The notes under the pieces were generated by a model, which saw nothing but the letters and a program-made list of their open reading frames with translations, was not told the origin of the DNA and did no database searches. 64,000 nucleotides of DNA from Serripes groenlandicus. Taxonomy: Eukaryota; Mollusca; Bivalvia; Cardiida; Cardiidae. Below, in pieces: positions 52,620-63,071 of this stretch (position 1 is the stretch's first letter; every line of letters begins with the position of its first letter). The stretch covers positions 109,342,726 through 109,406,725 of the forward strand of contig JASEVX010000001.1 in NCBI GenBank assembly GCA_031761405.1, read 5' to 3'. The translations under genes were made by a program, and so were the position numbers.

Positions 52620-52720
52620 CCGGCGTTAAGCCATCGCGGGTCCCATCCAGGCACTAACCGCGATAAATGTTGCTTAATTTTACGAAACGTTCAACCACTC
52701 TACCATCGTCGCTATAAAAG
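52620..52720 (-). repeat. 5S-rRNA-like segment (probable 5S-derived SINE piece)
   Basis: On the minus strand AATTAAGCAACATTTATCGC then GGTTAGTGCCTGGATGGG matches the 3' half of 5S rRNA (AAGTTAAGCAACG..GGTTAGTACTTGGATGGG) with the same 9-base spacing. Upstream ACGATGGTAGAGTGGTTGAA is only loosely similar to the 5S 5' half, so this is not an intact 5S gene. Confidence 0.5.
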
Positions 52721-53231
52721 CAGGCTTCCACAGCAAGGCTGTAGAAGTGATATTTATACCTTCTCCGTCTTTTCTCTTGACTTCGACCCGATGTCACACA
52801 ACTGAACACAATCAGTATACCAGAGCGGGGTCTATGTAACATCACTGGGAACCAAAGGGGTTTAATAACAGGAAAATGGGAATATTTTCATAAATGCGAA
52901 GAAATTGTGCTAAATTTTGCGATTTTTAGAATATATTAAGGGAAAAAAGGGACGCGCATGCGCAGACAAATGTTTACAATAATTTTGGGAGATCGAGGTC
53001 AACACGTTGGGAAAAGGTATTTTTGTTTTCGTTTTACGTATTTAACTATAAAACTATTGTTATCATATTTTTATATCATATATCTAAAAGCGGGTTTCGT
53101 GTTTTTCGAATCAATTAGTATTTCTTAAGCCATAGGCTACAATGCTGATTCCCGCGCTAACATCAAACTACTGCATATTGCAGCAACTCTTCTTCATTCA
53201 TTATACTTTCATTTACAGGATTATATGATCA

Positions 53232-53490
53232 GGGTCCAATTACACCAACCTTACTTAGCGCTAAGTAATATCTCGTCATTTTGGTTTCCCTAATACTTTG
53301 TAAAACATGGATGGTGGAATGTATTTAAGTACATGACTTAGTTGACATAAATAATTACCTCGCCGACACACACTATTTAATAAGACATGTTATAGTATGG
53401 GCTTTTTATTGGGAACTCAAAAATAATGAAACACGCTCTTAAGTTTTTAAGAATTACTTAGCGCTAAGTAAGGTTGGTGATATTGGATCC
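53232..53490. mobile_element. TIR element whose ends contain an 18-bp palindrome
   Basis: Left GGGTCCAATTACACCAACCT then TACTTAGCGCTAAGTAAT; the right end is its inverse (to TATTGGATCC). About 38-bp ends with few differences, each containing TTACTTAGCGCTAAGTAA, a perfect palindrome. 259 bp, no ORF. The GGGTCCAAT start resembles Harbinger-type ends (inference); a target duplication is not clear. Confidence 0.82.
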
Positions 53491-53499
53491 AGTACACTT

Positions 53500-54060
53500 G
53501 TGTACGAAAATAAGAATGAAGGTAAAGACGGCATGTTCGGGAACCTTCGTGCTAGTTTTCGGGAGTCATCGGCTTATCCACAAACTGCCTAAACGGATGT
53601 TATCCTAATTTCGCTAACCAGATAAGATATCGAAGTTTTCAGTTGTTTAATTAATTACACTAGTTTTTTAACAGTAGTCTGCTGCAGATTTGTTGTATAT
53701 GGTAATAGGTAAAGACACTTAATCGCTAGAGTAGCCGCAGCCCTTATTCACGTTTCCACGTTCTATTATTTGTCCTTATTATTCACAATTAGACGCATGC
53801 CATTTTCAACTATTTATCATTCAATAGTTAAATATACAAAATGTATCCTTAATGAGTCAATTATTATTTATTTTAATAATGTGTCACGTCTGTCGATTTT
53901 TGGGTTTTATTGACTCTCCGGCTTGGCAGCACTTAAACTAGTACGGCGTCAATTCTAGTGTTTTTCAGAATATGCATTTATGAATCTATAACCATTGGAT
54001 GGGAAGTGAATTCTCTGGTGAGACTGTTTTGGTAGACATGATCCCCTTAGACTTCACTTT
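53500..54060. other. spacer, nothing firm
   Basis: One TTAA-family fragment at 53668-53705 (AGTAGTCTGCTGCAGATTTG). No gene recognised. Confidence 0.4.
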
Positions 54061-54069
54061 GTGCAGATG

Positions 54070-54905
54070 GATTAAGACCCCATCATAGTGTTGTAAGTAC
54101 AGACAGCTTGGTGACTGAATTGATAATAGCAAGCATACGAACACATTATAGTGTTGTAAGTACATACAGCTCGGTGACTGTATTGATAATAGCAAGCATA
54201 TGATCACATTAGTAAGTTGTTAGTACAGACAGTTCGTTGGTTAAATTTATAAAAGCAAGCACACGACCCATTAGAGTGTTATAAGTACAGACAGCGCGTT
54301 GATTGAGTTAATAAAAGCAAGCACAATACCACATTAGTAAGTTGTAAGTACAGACAGCTCGTCGACCGAGTTGATAATAGCAAACATACGACCCCATTAG
54401 AGTGTTGTAAGTACAGACAGCTCGTCGACCAGTTGATAATAGCAAGCATATGACCCTATTAGAGGTGTGTAAGTACAGATAGCTCGTTGACCGAGTAGAT
54501 AATAGCAAGCATACGAGCCCATTAGAGTTGTGTAAGTACAGACAGATCGTTGACCGAGTAGATAATAGCAAGCACATGACCCCATTAGAGGTGTGTTAGT
54601 ACAAACAGCTCGTTGATCGAGTAGATAATAGCAAGCACATGACCCCATTATAGGTGTGTAAGTACAGACAGCTCGTTGACCGAGAAGATAATAGCAAGCA
54701 CATGACCCCATTAGAGGTGTGTAAGTACAGACAGCTCGTTGACCGAGTATATAATAGCAAGCACATGACCCCATTAGAGGTGTGTAAGTACAGACAGCTC
54801 GTCGACCGAGTATATAATAGCAAGCACATGGCCCCATTAGAGGTGTGTTAGTACAAACAGCTCGTTGATCGAGTAGATAATAGCAAGCATACGACCCCAT
54901 TGAGC
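54070..54905. repeat. 63-bp minisatellite, about 13 units
   Basis: AGTACAGACAGCTCGT recurs every 62-63 bp from 54096 to 54850, with GATAATAGCAAGCA and ATGACCCCATTAGAG. Units to the right are the most alike; left units are more varied. Because 63 is a multiple of three, frames stay open on both strands. Confidence 0.93.
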
Positions 54906-54932
54906 AAACAGCCATTATAGACGTAAAATGCT

Positions 54933-55147
54933 TTAAACCTTTACCCTCAGGTAAAATGCATATGCAGGAGACTAATTTTGATAACAGTATTGCAAACGGA
55001 GAAACTACTCAGTATATTTATATGTGCAATTTCTCCTTTTACAAGAATGATTTCAACTGAATTGTCGTTTAACGAGTGTTCTATATTTGTTGTCTCAATA
55101 CTTTAATGTCGTCTGCTGCATATTAGTTGTATGTGAAAAGCAGTTAA
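54933..55147. mobile_element. TTAACCC-family element, diverged
   Basis: TTAAACCTTTACCCTCAGGT..GCAGGAGACTAAT to GTCGTCTGCTGCATATTAG..GAAAAGCAGTTAA, 27 bp after the minisatellite. Confidence 0.72.
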
Positions 55148-55149
55148 TG

Positions 55150-55985
55150 TCAACTACGATTACTACGGTAAAAGTGTAAAGTGTAGCCCCTTGATATAAT
55201 ATGCTGACTCGAGACATCAGGGTCTATCACCCCCCTCCCCCCCCTCTCCGGATTCGACACGACCTCAGAGTCAACCCCCCTCCCCCTCCTCTCCTCTAAA
55301 ACCACGAAACAAGGCCTTATACCCTATGTTTATGTTTACACAGTCCTTCAAGAAATATGCGTCACCATTGATAACCTACTTTTCCACCCTTAACCAGATT
55401 AATAGTAATTTTATGAAAATATTTGAAAGTAAATACGAAATAGATATAGCCATAACAGATTTAAAGTTAGAGGTCGACGACCATTAATCACTTATTGTAT
55501 GAATCATGGAAATGATTAGAAGCTATTTATTGTCTCTGAGTATACATTACATCTAGAAAACAAGTATGTTTCTTTAAAACTCAACTCAGTCTTGCAATAA
55601 ATGTGACTAGTAGTTTGTTTACAAACGATATAAAGACATGGCCATTTTTACGAAGGACATGCAGTATACATGTAGCAACATTGATTTACTGTACCCATTG
55701 GTGGACAACGGAGATAGGTATATTCAGTGAACCCAATTTAACTTCGCGTTGACCGCTATCAAAAAGCTGCCCATTGAAATGCGTTATCATGTATAAATAA
55801 GTGGACAGACATTTACAACCTTATCTGGCTATTCACCGCTGGGTCGTGGTATCAAACAAGGGGTAACAAACATACAGGGGTGTTTGTAACGACATCTCAT
55901 TGTGCACAGTTCGCAAACATGCATTCATAGACAAACACTATAATTGAACTATTTCCAACATGCATTCATAGACAAACACTATAAT
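55150..55985. other. spacer with C-rich tract and a 41-bp duplication
   Basis: Pyrimidine-rich run at 55227-55300 (CCCCCCTCCCCCCCCTCTCC). AACATGCATTCATAGACAAA to CTATTTCC is repeated in tandem (55916 and 55957). No gene seen. Confidence 0.5.
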
Positions 55986-55994
55986 TGAAATATT

Positions 55995-56175
55995 TCCAAT
56001 ATGAATACACACTTTGACGTATCTGCAGCAGACGACTGTTTTCAACTCCTTACACATAACAGTAACAGTAAGTTACAATGGTTATATACTTAAATTTATA
56101 AAGACTTTCCGTATTTGTTATTGATATTTTCAATGTCGTCTGCTGCAGATTTGTTTTATGTGGGAACGTATTCAA
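55995..56175. mobile_element. TTAACCC-family element lacking intact ends
   Basis: ACTTTGACGTATCTGCAGCA..GACGACTGTTTTC to AATGTCGTCTGCTGCAGATT..TGTGGGAACGTATTC. Confidence 0.68.
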
Positions 56176-56641
56176 GCAGATATGTGCTGCTTTATACATA
56201 TGTCTCATTTGTGTGATCAGAAGTGCTCGCCTCAGTCTTCACCATCTGTGTTACGGCGAGGTTTATTTTCTCTTGTCCAGGCTCATTGAGTCCGGATACG
56301 CTGGCACATATACCGAGTGTTCGTAGTGTTTGCACGGAAACGTAGTGCTTGGTGATAAATATTACTAAAGTGTCCTCGTTTAACGCTGTACTATAAATAG
56401 ATCAGTATTAACTCACATTCTGTTGCTGTTAATTGTGATTTGTTATTTAGAAATACGGTATATATACATGTAAAGACACTTACTGAACTGTATACTTTGA
56501 TCTACATAAAAGGATAGACACATTATTTTTGATAATGCCTACTGGATTATTAAGCAAGGATATTCCCGATATCGAGGTAGGGTTTTAACATCATCACATG
56601 CGCCAACGTCGAGAAAATCAACATCGTGGTCATTGCGTAAA

Positions 56642-56788
56642 GTATCGACCCGGATCAGCTAAAGCAAGCCGCGCAGGCTAACCCTGACAGACACTTTTCG
56701 CCTCCTGTGGATTTTCTGCTTCAGGAACCATAACTATCCATCTGAAACGGAATCTGTCGGCCCGGATCAGGCTGATCTTGGTCGATAC
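56642..56788. mobile_element. short inverted-repeat element
   Basis: Left GTATCGACCCGGATCAGC and right GCTGATCTTGGTCGATAC are inverse with two mismatches; 147 bp between outer ends. The inner part contains GCAAGCCGCGCAGGCTAACC. Confidence 0.65.
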
Positions 56789-56993
56789 ATTTCGTAGAGT
56801 CCATAATGTTGGTTTTCTCGCGGGACGGCTCACATCATGTCAGCGTTCTTTTAGAAAATATTCACTAGCTGGATCAGCTGTTTTAAAATACGTTTGACTC
56901 GAGGGCAGAAGACCGGGGTTCGATCACTGGCACTAGAACCGTAAACTGATAGAGATAGAGACAAAAGTTCACGATATACAGTAATGGTCGGTA

Positions 56994-57503
56994 GTGTACA
57001 GTTTGCCTTATACGAACATTCACGAGTATTTCCATCGTGTCTACCAATGGTCCTATGTTAGTACAGTGGACCGTATGTACGCGGTCAATACATCTTTACA
57101 ATATATATCAAATTCGCTTTTACTTGCACTTTTGGCTACGTTAAACCGTATGCGAACGGACAACCTGTCTTACTTAGAAGCCAATATTACTCGTAACTCG
57201 AGCGAGTATAACCGAATAGCTAAGTTAAACCGAATGCGTGCGGACAGCCTTTCTTACTTAAAAACCGATATCAATGCCAGCATCGAGCACAGCCCTGACG
57301 TGTTAAATAATTGGGACAACATATACATATCCATTAATCTATTTCAGAATATCCTCGCCCTGAATCCTCGTGTGAAACAACATGCAAGTCTGGTATCTAG
57401 CTCAAAGACGCAGGTTAATAAAGCTCACTGGAAAAGAAATGGATCGAAGGGATGCTCGGTAGGTGTTTCCGGTCCATTGTCAAATTCCCACTCAGAGCTC
57501 TAG
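56994..57503 (+). CDS. 169-codon ORF with an internal repeat, unrecognised
   Basis: The ORF starts MYSLPYTNIHEYFHRVYQWS. It contains two related blocks 84 nt apart, LNRMRTDNLSYLEANI and LNRMRADSLSYLKTDI, separated by TRNSSEYNRIAK. It is moderately GC-rich for the window and has no obvious transposon content until its last codons, where an AGCTCTAGGTAAGG end of another repeat supplies the stop. No signal peptide or known domain is visible. It could be a young gene, an exon fragment, or a duplicated non-coding stretch that stays open by chance. Confidence 0.28.
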   Translation: MYSLPYTNIHEYFHRVYQWSYVSTVDRMYAVNTSLQYISNSLLLALLATLNRMRTDNLSYLEANITRNSSEYNRIAKLNRMRADSLSYLKTDINASIEHSPDVLNNWDNIYISINLFQNILALNPRVKQHASLVSSSKTQVNKAHWKRNGSKGCSVGVSGPLSNSHSEL

Positions 57504-57504
57504 G

Positions 57505-57680
57505 TAAGGGGCGTTTTGCATGTTTTAAAATCCTTATTTGTTCATCTAACCCTATGTTGTGGGTACTCAAAATAATCGTCTAAGTGAGACGATTATGTTG
57601 AGTACCCACAACATAAGGTTCGCTTTAATAATAAGAGAGAAATTGTGGTAAAAAGAGCTGAATACCCCGCCTTATCTGGA
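57505..57680. mobile_element. AGATAAGG-ended hairpin element
   Basis: Ends AGCTCTAGGTAAGGGGCG and ACCCCGCCTTATCTGGACCT. Central hairpin 57550-57581 / 57587-57618 (32-bp arms, two mismatches; TATGTTGTGGGTACTCAA), loop AAGTG. Confidence 0.82.
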
Positions 57681-57689
57681 CCTCTGCCC

Positions 57690-58630
57690 ATGCTATCTAT
57701 ATACATTGCACTGCAACTTCAGATGCAGATTTATTGTATATCTACGATATGCGTCTATTCAATCTGTAATATCATAGTAGTTGAAAAATGATAAAGATTG
57801 GCAACTGAATGTAATAAAGTGGTTTATATAAGTGTATATGCAGCTGGGTGCATGTCTACACATGGTTGGAAAGAGCGGAAAACACTGACTTTGTACAGTT
57901 TCTTCTCTACTTTTCTCTACAATTGTTCCCACTACGTTTCAAATCATTGAGCCGCGATTTGATGTTTTATTGTCTCTCCATTATATCATCATTTAACTCT
58001 TTTCCACATATTGAAAATGCAGCAGTAGACATGGAACACATCTAAACATGAATATGGATAAATCTCCATAAATGAAACTATAATTATTGAGTTTGAAATA
58101 GTTATTATGAAAGTGTGTCGCTATAAACCCGTTTCCACATTAAGATGCCTTTAGAAACATAGCAGACAACTTTTGAAAAGATTATGACAATTTGATAAAT
58201 TGTACATAAAAAGCAATTACTCCGTGTCAAATACGTCGGCATGTGAGAAAGGAATAAGATACACTGATGCGTATTTAGTTGCACTACATTTCTAGTAAAG
58301 TGAAGACTCGGATGAGAATGAGTCCTCATTGTACGCAGGTGCAATAAGATCCCCAAAAATCACCAAACGCGATTCATTCTACTAGAAGGATATATTTAGT
58401 GGTTATAGTATACTAGCCGAGTGTGTGGACTACTTATTGAACTGTTTACTGATTTAATTGCCTGCTTCCGTAGTACAATCGTTTAATTAATTGGTCCTTT
58501 CAAATAATGAAAACTCTTTAACATATGTACGGTAGACAGATCGGGTCGTCGCATTCGCAAAAATGTTGAGACCATCGCGTAATTTGTTTCTAACTTTGTC
58601 GCATTTACACTTATTTCTGTCGTAAGGCAT
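57690..58630. other. spacer with decayed TTAA element pieces
   Basis: Decayed copies at about 57985-58095 (CTCTTTTCCACATATTGAAA) and 58125-58256 (ACCCGTTTCCACATTAAGAT..GTGAGAAAGGAATAAG). Nothing else recognised. Confidence 0.5.
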
Positions 58631-58635
58631 CTCAG

Positions 58636-58797
58636 TTAACCCTTTCACTGCCGAATTTCACAAAGTCGACTTTTCCATGTCGAAATTGAAATTTAATGTC
58701 TATGTTGCAAACGGTGCAGATTTAGGTGAGAAAACTCGTTAAGAGCTCTGCATTGTTTGACTTTCATTGCCTTTGGCAGCGACAGAGTAAAAGTTAA
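58636..58797. mobile_element. TTAACCCTTTCACTGCC element
   Basis: TTAACCCTTTCACTGCCGAA at the left and TTTGGCAGCGACAGAG..AAAGTTAA at the right, TTAA-bounded, 162 bp. Shares GAATTTCACAAAGTCGACTT..CCATGTCGAA with the families at 50365 and 61702. Confidence 0.72.
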
Positions 58798-58799
58798 CG

Positions 58800-60930
58800 T
58801 CAAATCTTGCAATAGTTTCTTTCTTCACGTTACTCGGTCTTTTCCTCATCCACCTTTTTAAACATGGTAGACATGTTATGGCCTTAATAGGAATCCGTAC
58901 ATACGAGCAATGCTGTACTCAAACCGATTTTTCATATGTTATATAGTTTTGCCAAGAAGTTTTCAAAGTCGTCTGCTAAACTGCTGAAGATTTGCTGCAT
59001 GGGGGATTTGGTTAAGAATGAGTATAAGTGATCACGAGGATTAACTGTCAAAGGGGGAAGTTTCTGTACCATAGGTTAACTGTAGGTTAAACATTTCCCA
59101 GGATATGATAAGTCTTAGTCATCTGTTTTGAAACCATGAGGAAAAAGTAAATTTGTATCGATATTTCAAAGCACTGTGTAAAGGAGTAATTGAGCACTTT
59201 TGGCATTGTTTTAAAAAGTTGTTTGTTCGAAATGGCGTATGTCATTGACAGGTGACTGGTCAATTTACATTATTGACTGCCTTTAACTACTTACTGATCT
59301 TACATGAATCTGGGACAACCCTTAATCAATTGTCCTTGACATTTGTAATCTTGCGTATATGTGGTTTTCTATATGGCCTGACCCAGGATCAAATCCACGA
59401 CCCATATCTATGTACACTAATTTAACTTCTTTTATCTGTTGAAAATGTATGGAGATAGGTTGTAGATTTACAAGTATCCCTTTGTATGCAATCGTCTAGT
59501 CGCTTTGCTGATAATGATAAGCTGCTAGTTACATAACTATGCTAATGCAAGATTAAATCCTTTTCTTGATACGGATTATGTAAAGTGTATAAACAATATA
59601 TGATATTAGAATCATACGTGTGAAATATGTAGACTTTGTGTTATTTTAAGCACAGGGACGTGTTTTGAAAACATTGTGACAAAAGGAGAAATTGCACGTT
59701 TTGTGCAATTTCTTCTTTTGTTACTATGTTTTCATATTATGCATAGGGTCATATTTATTTTTAGAGGAGCGCGTCCCTGTGTTTTAAGCAAAATAAACGT
59801 TGTTTGTTCGAAACCATTGCCTATTAACGATTATTCTTTTACACTTGACATAGGTGGGGTATGAGCATCGCTTGACTTGCACTTTCAAGTTTCCCTGATA
59901 TAAAACTACTTTGAGATGCCCGTCCGTGGGAAAACATACACGGTGGTATTTCTGAACAGTTTAAAGGTTGAGATCAACCTGTACATCGGCTCCATCTTAT
60001 TAGAATCACACCCGAATCTACACAAATTCACAGGCGTTTCTGGATCTAGACTTGTCAAAAAGCCAAATTGTACCTGATCCCAGGGACGGTATAATTTTGC
60101 ATGTCTGCATCAGACAACGTTAGAAACTATGTGGGAAAATGTAATGCTCATCCTTTTGTCACAAGGCTTACATTTCTTGATATGAACATAATGATATCAA
60201 AGTTGTAGATTTTATAATTTCACCTTACATTTTTTCAAAGCAATTCAATTTAATTTTATTCAGGCAAGTCGGCACATAAGTACCATTGGCCATTTACACG
60301 TATATACACGTGAAGAAGTCAATTATAATATTTCAGATAAGTACTATGATGTTTAGATAATCAAGAATCATTATTAATGAATAACATTGGCAAAAATTGA
60401 TAAGCTATTCCTAAACACCATATTTTGATTAATACAATATTCTCTATACTCAGACGCTTTTGAAATATAATTTGCAATATTCATTTGAACTTTTTTACAT
60501 TTGAACTTTTTTACTTTTTGAAGAAAGTAAGTTAATAAAGCAGGCGACTCTAGAATTGTCATGTCAAACACTCGGTTAAGTGAAGATAATATGGTGAATT
60601 AGTATCAGCTATATGCCTAGCTAGGACAGGCCGTGTTTTCAAAACGAAATACGGTTAGTTAAGTTGTTTGTTTGTTCCTGATATCAGACAAGACCGCATT
60701 ATCAGTAGTTATAAAACCTTCTTAAACTTAACTCTTATCTAGCTGATTTGGTGCAATTGAATTCACCCCTCACAAGAACGCAAATGCTTGCATATTAAAT
60801 GTCATAATGATTAATTTATATATACAATGTATATAAAACACAATCGATATCAATGTAAGTTCGACTGCACTTGATATTGTTTCCCACCGTGAGTTAATGT
60901 GCCTGAATTTAAAGCAGTGTAGAGTAGAAA
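58800..60930. other. spacer with small repeats
   Basis: 59655-59785 is an inverted repeat (AAGCACAGGGACGTGTTTT and GCGTCCCTGTGTTTTAAGC) enclosing the centre of a TTAACCC element (AGAAATTGCACGTTTTGTGC). 59945-60035 is related to the repeat at 29180-29290. TTAA-family fragment at 58955-59015. No gene recognised. Confidence 0.5.
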
Positions 60931-60936
60931 CAAGAT

Positions 60937-61165
60937 TTAACCCTTTCCCACATACAAACAATCTGCAGCAGACGACTAGAAAAACATCTTGACAAAAGTA
61001 TGGACACTTTCTGCACGTGGAGAACAATGAGTGTATAAAGGTGACAACATTGTGCCAACTAGAAAAATTGCTCATTATGAGCAATTTCTCCTTTTCCCAC
61101 TATATTTTCAAAAGTCGTCTGCTGCAGAGGCGTCAGAAAGCGCCTGTATCTTGAAAAGTGTCAAT
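60937..61165. mobile_element. TTAACCC miniature element
   Basis: TTAACCCTTTCCCACATACA..TCTGCAGCAGACGAC to GTCGTCTGCTGCAGAGGC..CGCCTGTATCTTGAAAAG; central hairpin AATTGCTCATTATGAGCAAT. The right TTAA is lost. Confidence 0.86.
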
Positions 61166-61169
61166 ATCA

Positions 61170-61700
61170 ATCTCGTCGCCGGCCAAGGTTGGCGATAAGA
61201 ATAATTTATTATTTGACCTATTTTGAGGGTTGAAATTGCAAACCTGACCTAGCTAGGATACACGCAATTTCGATTTCGTCTCAGTAACAAACTATGTTAT
61301 TGAACCAATTTTCCGACTCATATCGATTCAATTTCTCTTCTGGGCACACACTTTTTAAATCTTTTCATTAAATAAACTTTCATTTTTAAAGATATTTACA
61401 TTTTGTTCACAGACGTCTGGTGCATATGTGTACGATATCAAGACACTGATTCGACTCTTTTTGTTTCTGGATTATGATTTCCTAAAACGGCTATCACGTG
61501 AGCAATGTTGATTGAATCTTCAGCTCTATTAAGTCGATCTCTTAGTGAACGGACTTTGTTATTTTGTGGCAAAATAATGATAGAACAATACAAACCTGAC
61601 GATAAGAACGCGTGGTTTTCCCATTCAGTCTTATTTTGCCTACATCGTTTACTTCATCTCTTGTATTTTGCTAAAATATAATTAAGATGTAAAATCAGAC
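61170..61700. other. spacer, nothing recognised
   Basis: Mixed AT-rich sequence; no exon or element identified. Confidence 0.4.
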
Positions 61701-61701
61701 C

Positions 61702-61914
61702 TTAACTCTTTCAGCGCCAAAGGCAATATTAAGGTTTTTGCAAACAATACAGATTCAGGCGAGTCAGCTCGTATCGAGCAGTCTCACCTGAAATCAGCAT
61801 TGTTTGCCTTTTAGTTATCAAAATAGTCCAAACTTTTATTACATGAGAAATGGAGACGCCCGAATTTGAACATGGAAGAGTCTTCTTTAAAGAATTCGGC
61901 ACTGAAAGAGTTAA
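61702..61914. mobile_element. TTAACTCTTTCAGCGCC element
   Basis: TTAACTCTTTCAGCGCCAAA at the left and GAATTCGGCACTGAAAGAGT then TAA at the right; TTAA-bounded, 213 bp. The terminal repeat TTAACTCTTTCAGYGCC is shared between ends. A third TTAA-targeting family in this window. Confidence 0.85.
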
Positions 61915-61919
61915 ATTCG

Positions 61920-62360
61920 CTGCAGTAGCAATCGCTCGTATAACAGAGGTCGTCTCAGATTTAACCGAGCTTCAACCAATCAAATTGTCGCCTAAAACAT
62001 CGAGGAGGTGACCGAACTACATACACGAGATAGTGAAGCAGTGATTGTCGAGTGTTTGGATTTTTACTATTTAAATGTGTAGGGTCAATTCGAGATTCGA
62101 GATGACAATTTAGGCGGTGTCGTCAGGTCCAATATACGTACAGCGAAGTTTTTTGGTCTAGTTTAAATTGAATGTTATAGTGTAACAATATAGCATATCA
62201 ACTGTTAAAGGTGTATTCTGACTCAACATATCACACACTTGTTGAAAGAATATGCATGTCTAAAGTAAAGTGTGTATGCCTTTGGACATAGGTCAGCTTC
62301 AGGTCGATGTTGTCGAGTAATACTTGCATATGAAACATGTACCAAATCTGGTTATATTGT
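61920..62360. other. spacer, nothing recognised
   Basis: Includes GC-richer DNA at 61920-62060. No supported exon. Confidence 0.35.
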
Positions 62361-62362
62361 TG

Positions 62363-62565
62363 TGAGGTGTTTAACGCCGCTTACTACAGCTTTTCAGTTA
62401 TATGACAGCAAGTCAGTCGTAATGCTAACCCCGCAACCCAGAGCGCTAAGGAGGGCAGCCATTGCTACCATTTTAAAAGTCTTTAGTATGATCTGGCCGG
62501 GGATCGAACCTACGACGATCCGCTCCCGAGGCGGATGCTCTGCCACTGATTCGGTTGAATCTGGT
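62363..62565 (-). mobile_element. tRNA-headed SINE
   Basis: The minus-strand head at the right has CAGTGGCAGAGCATCCGCCT (A box) and GTAGGTTCGATCCCCGG (B box). Body AAAGTCTTTAGTATGATCTG, CGTAATGCTAACCCCGC, tail TAACGCCGCTTAC. A well-kept head. Confidence 0.88.
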
Positions 62566-62631
62566 TATAGCGCCACTATTTGCTAATTCAGCTTATCGAC
62601 CATGCTCTTGCCTGTGAAATAGAACACATTA

Positions 62632-62780
62632 TTAACCCGTTACCACATACAACTAATCCGCAGCAGACGAGTTTAAAAACTTATTAGCAATTATGAGCAT
62701 GTTCTCCTTTTGCTCTTAGGTTTTCATAAGTCGCATTCTACAGAAGCGACAGACACTGTCTGTGTTTGGGAAATGGTTGA
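62632..62780. mobile_element. TTAACCC-family element, internally deleted
   Basis: TTAACCCGTTACCACATACA..CCGCAGCAGACGAG to AAGTCGCATTCTACAGAAGC..TTGGGAAATGGTTGAC; about 150 bp. Confidence 0.75.
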
Positions 62781-63071
62781 CAACTGACCGTTGTTGTCAG
62801 ATGAGTATAGGATAATGTAAATAACCTGCCTTTGCGGAAAACGTTTTAAATCAATGATAAGGATTTCTCGACATGTAGAAACATAAACCTTTAAATTTAA
62901 AGTAAAATTTAAGTATGTAGATACATGTGCGAATAAGCATGCTCATGAATAAATAAATAATGCAAATACATGTTTGCGAGGGGTCTAACATAGATTACTC
63001 GTAACAAGCATCCTGTAGTGTCTAAGATATTTTTATGAGTTTCTCTATATGAAGTCATCCTTAACAATATT

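Noticed and set aside
52654..52845. Minus ORF containing RRRRYKYHF as the missing SETD9 first exon
   Set aside because: The resemblance to RRYKYRF of human SETD9 is short, it lies 47 kb upstream with the whole SKP2 gene in between on the same strand, and part of it overlaps the 5S-like repeat.
54397..54915. 172-codon minus ORF (and shorter ones on both strands) as a gene
   Set aside because: It is the translation of the 63-bp minisatellite; the period is a multiple of three so frames stay open on both strands. No start context or splice evidence.
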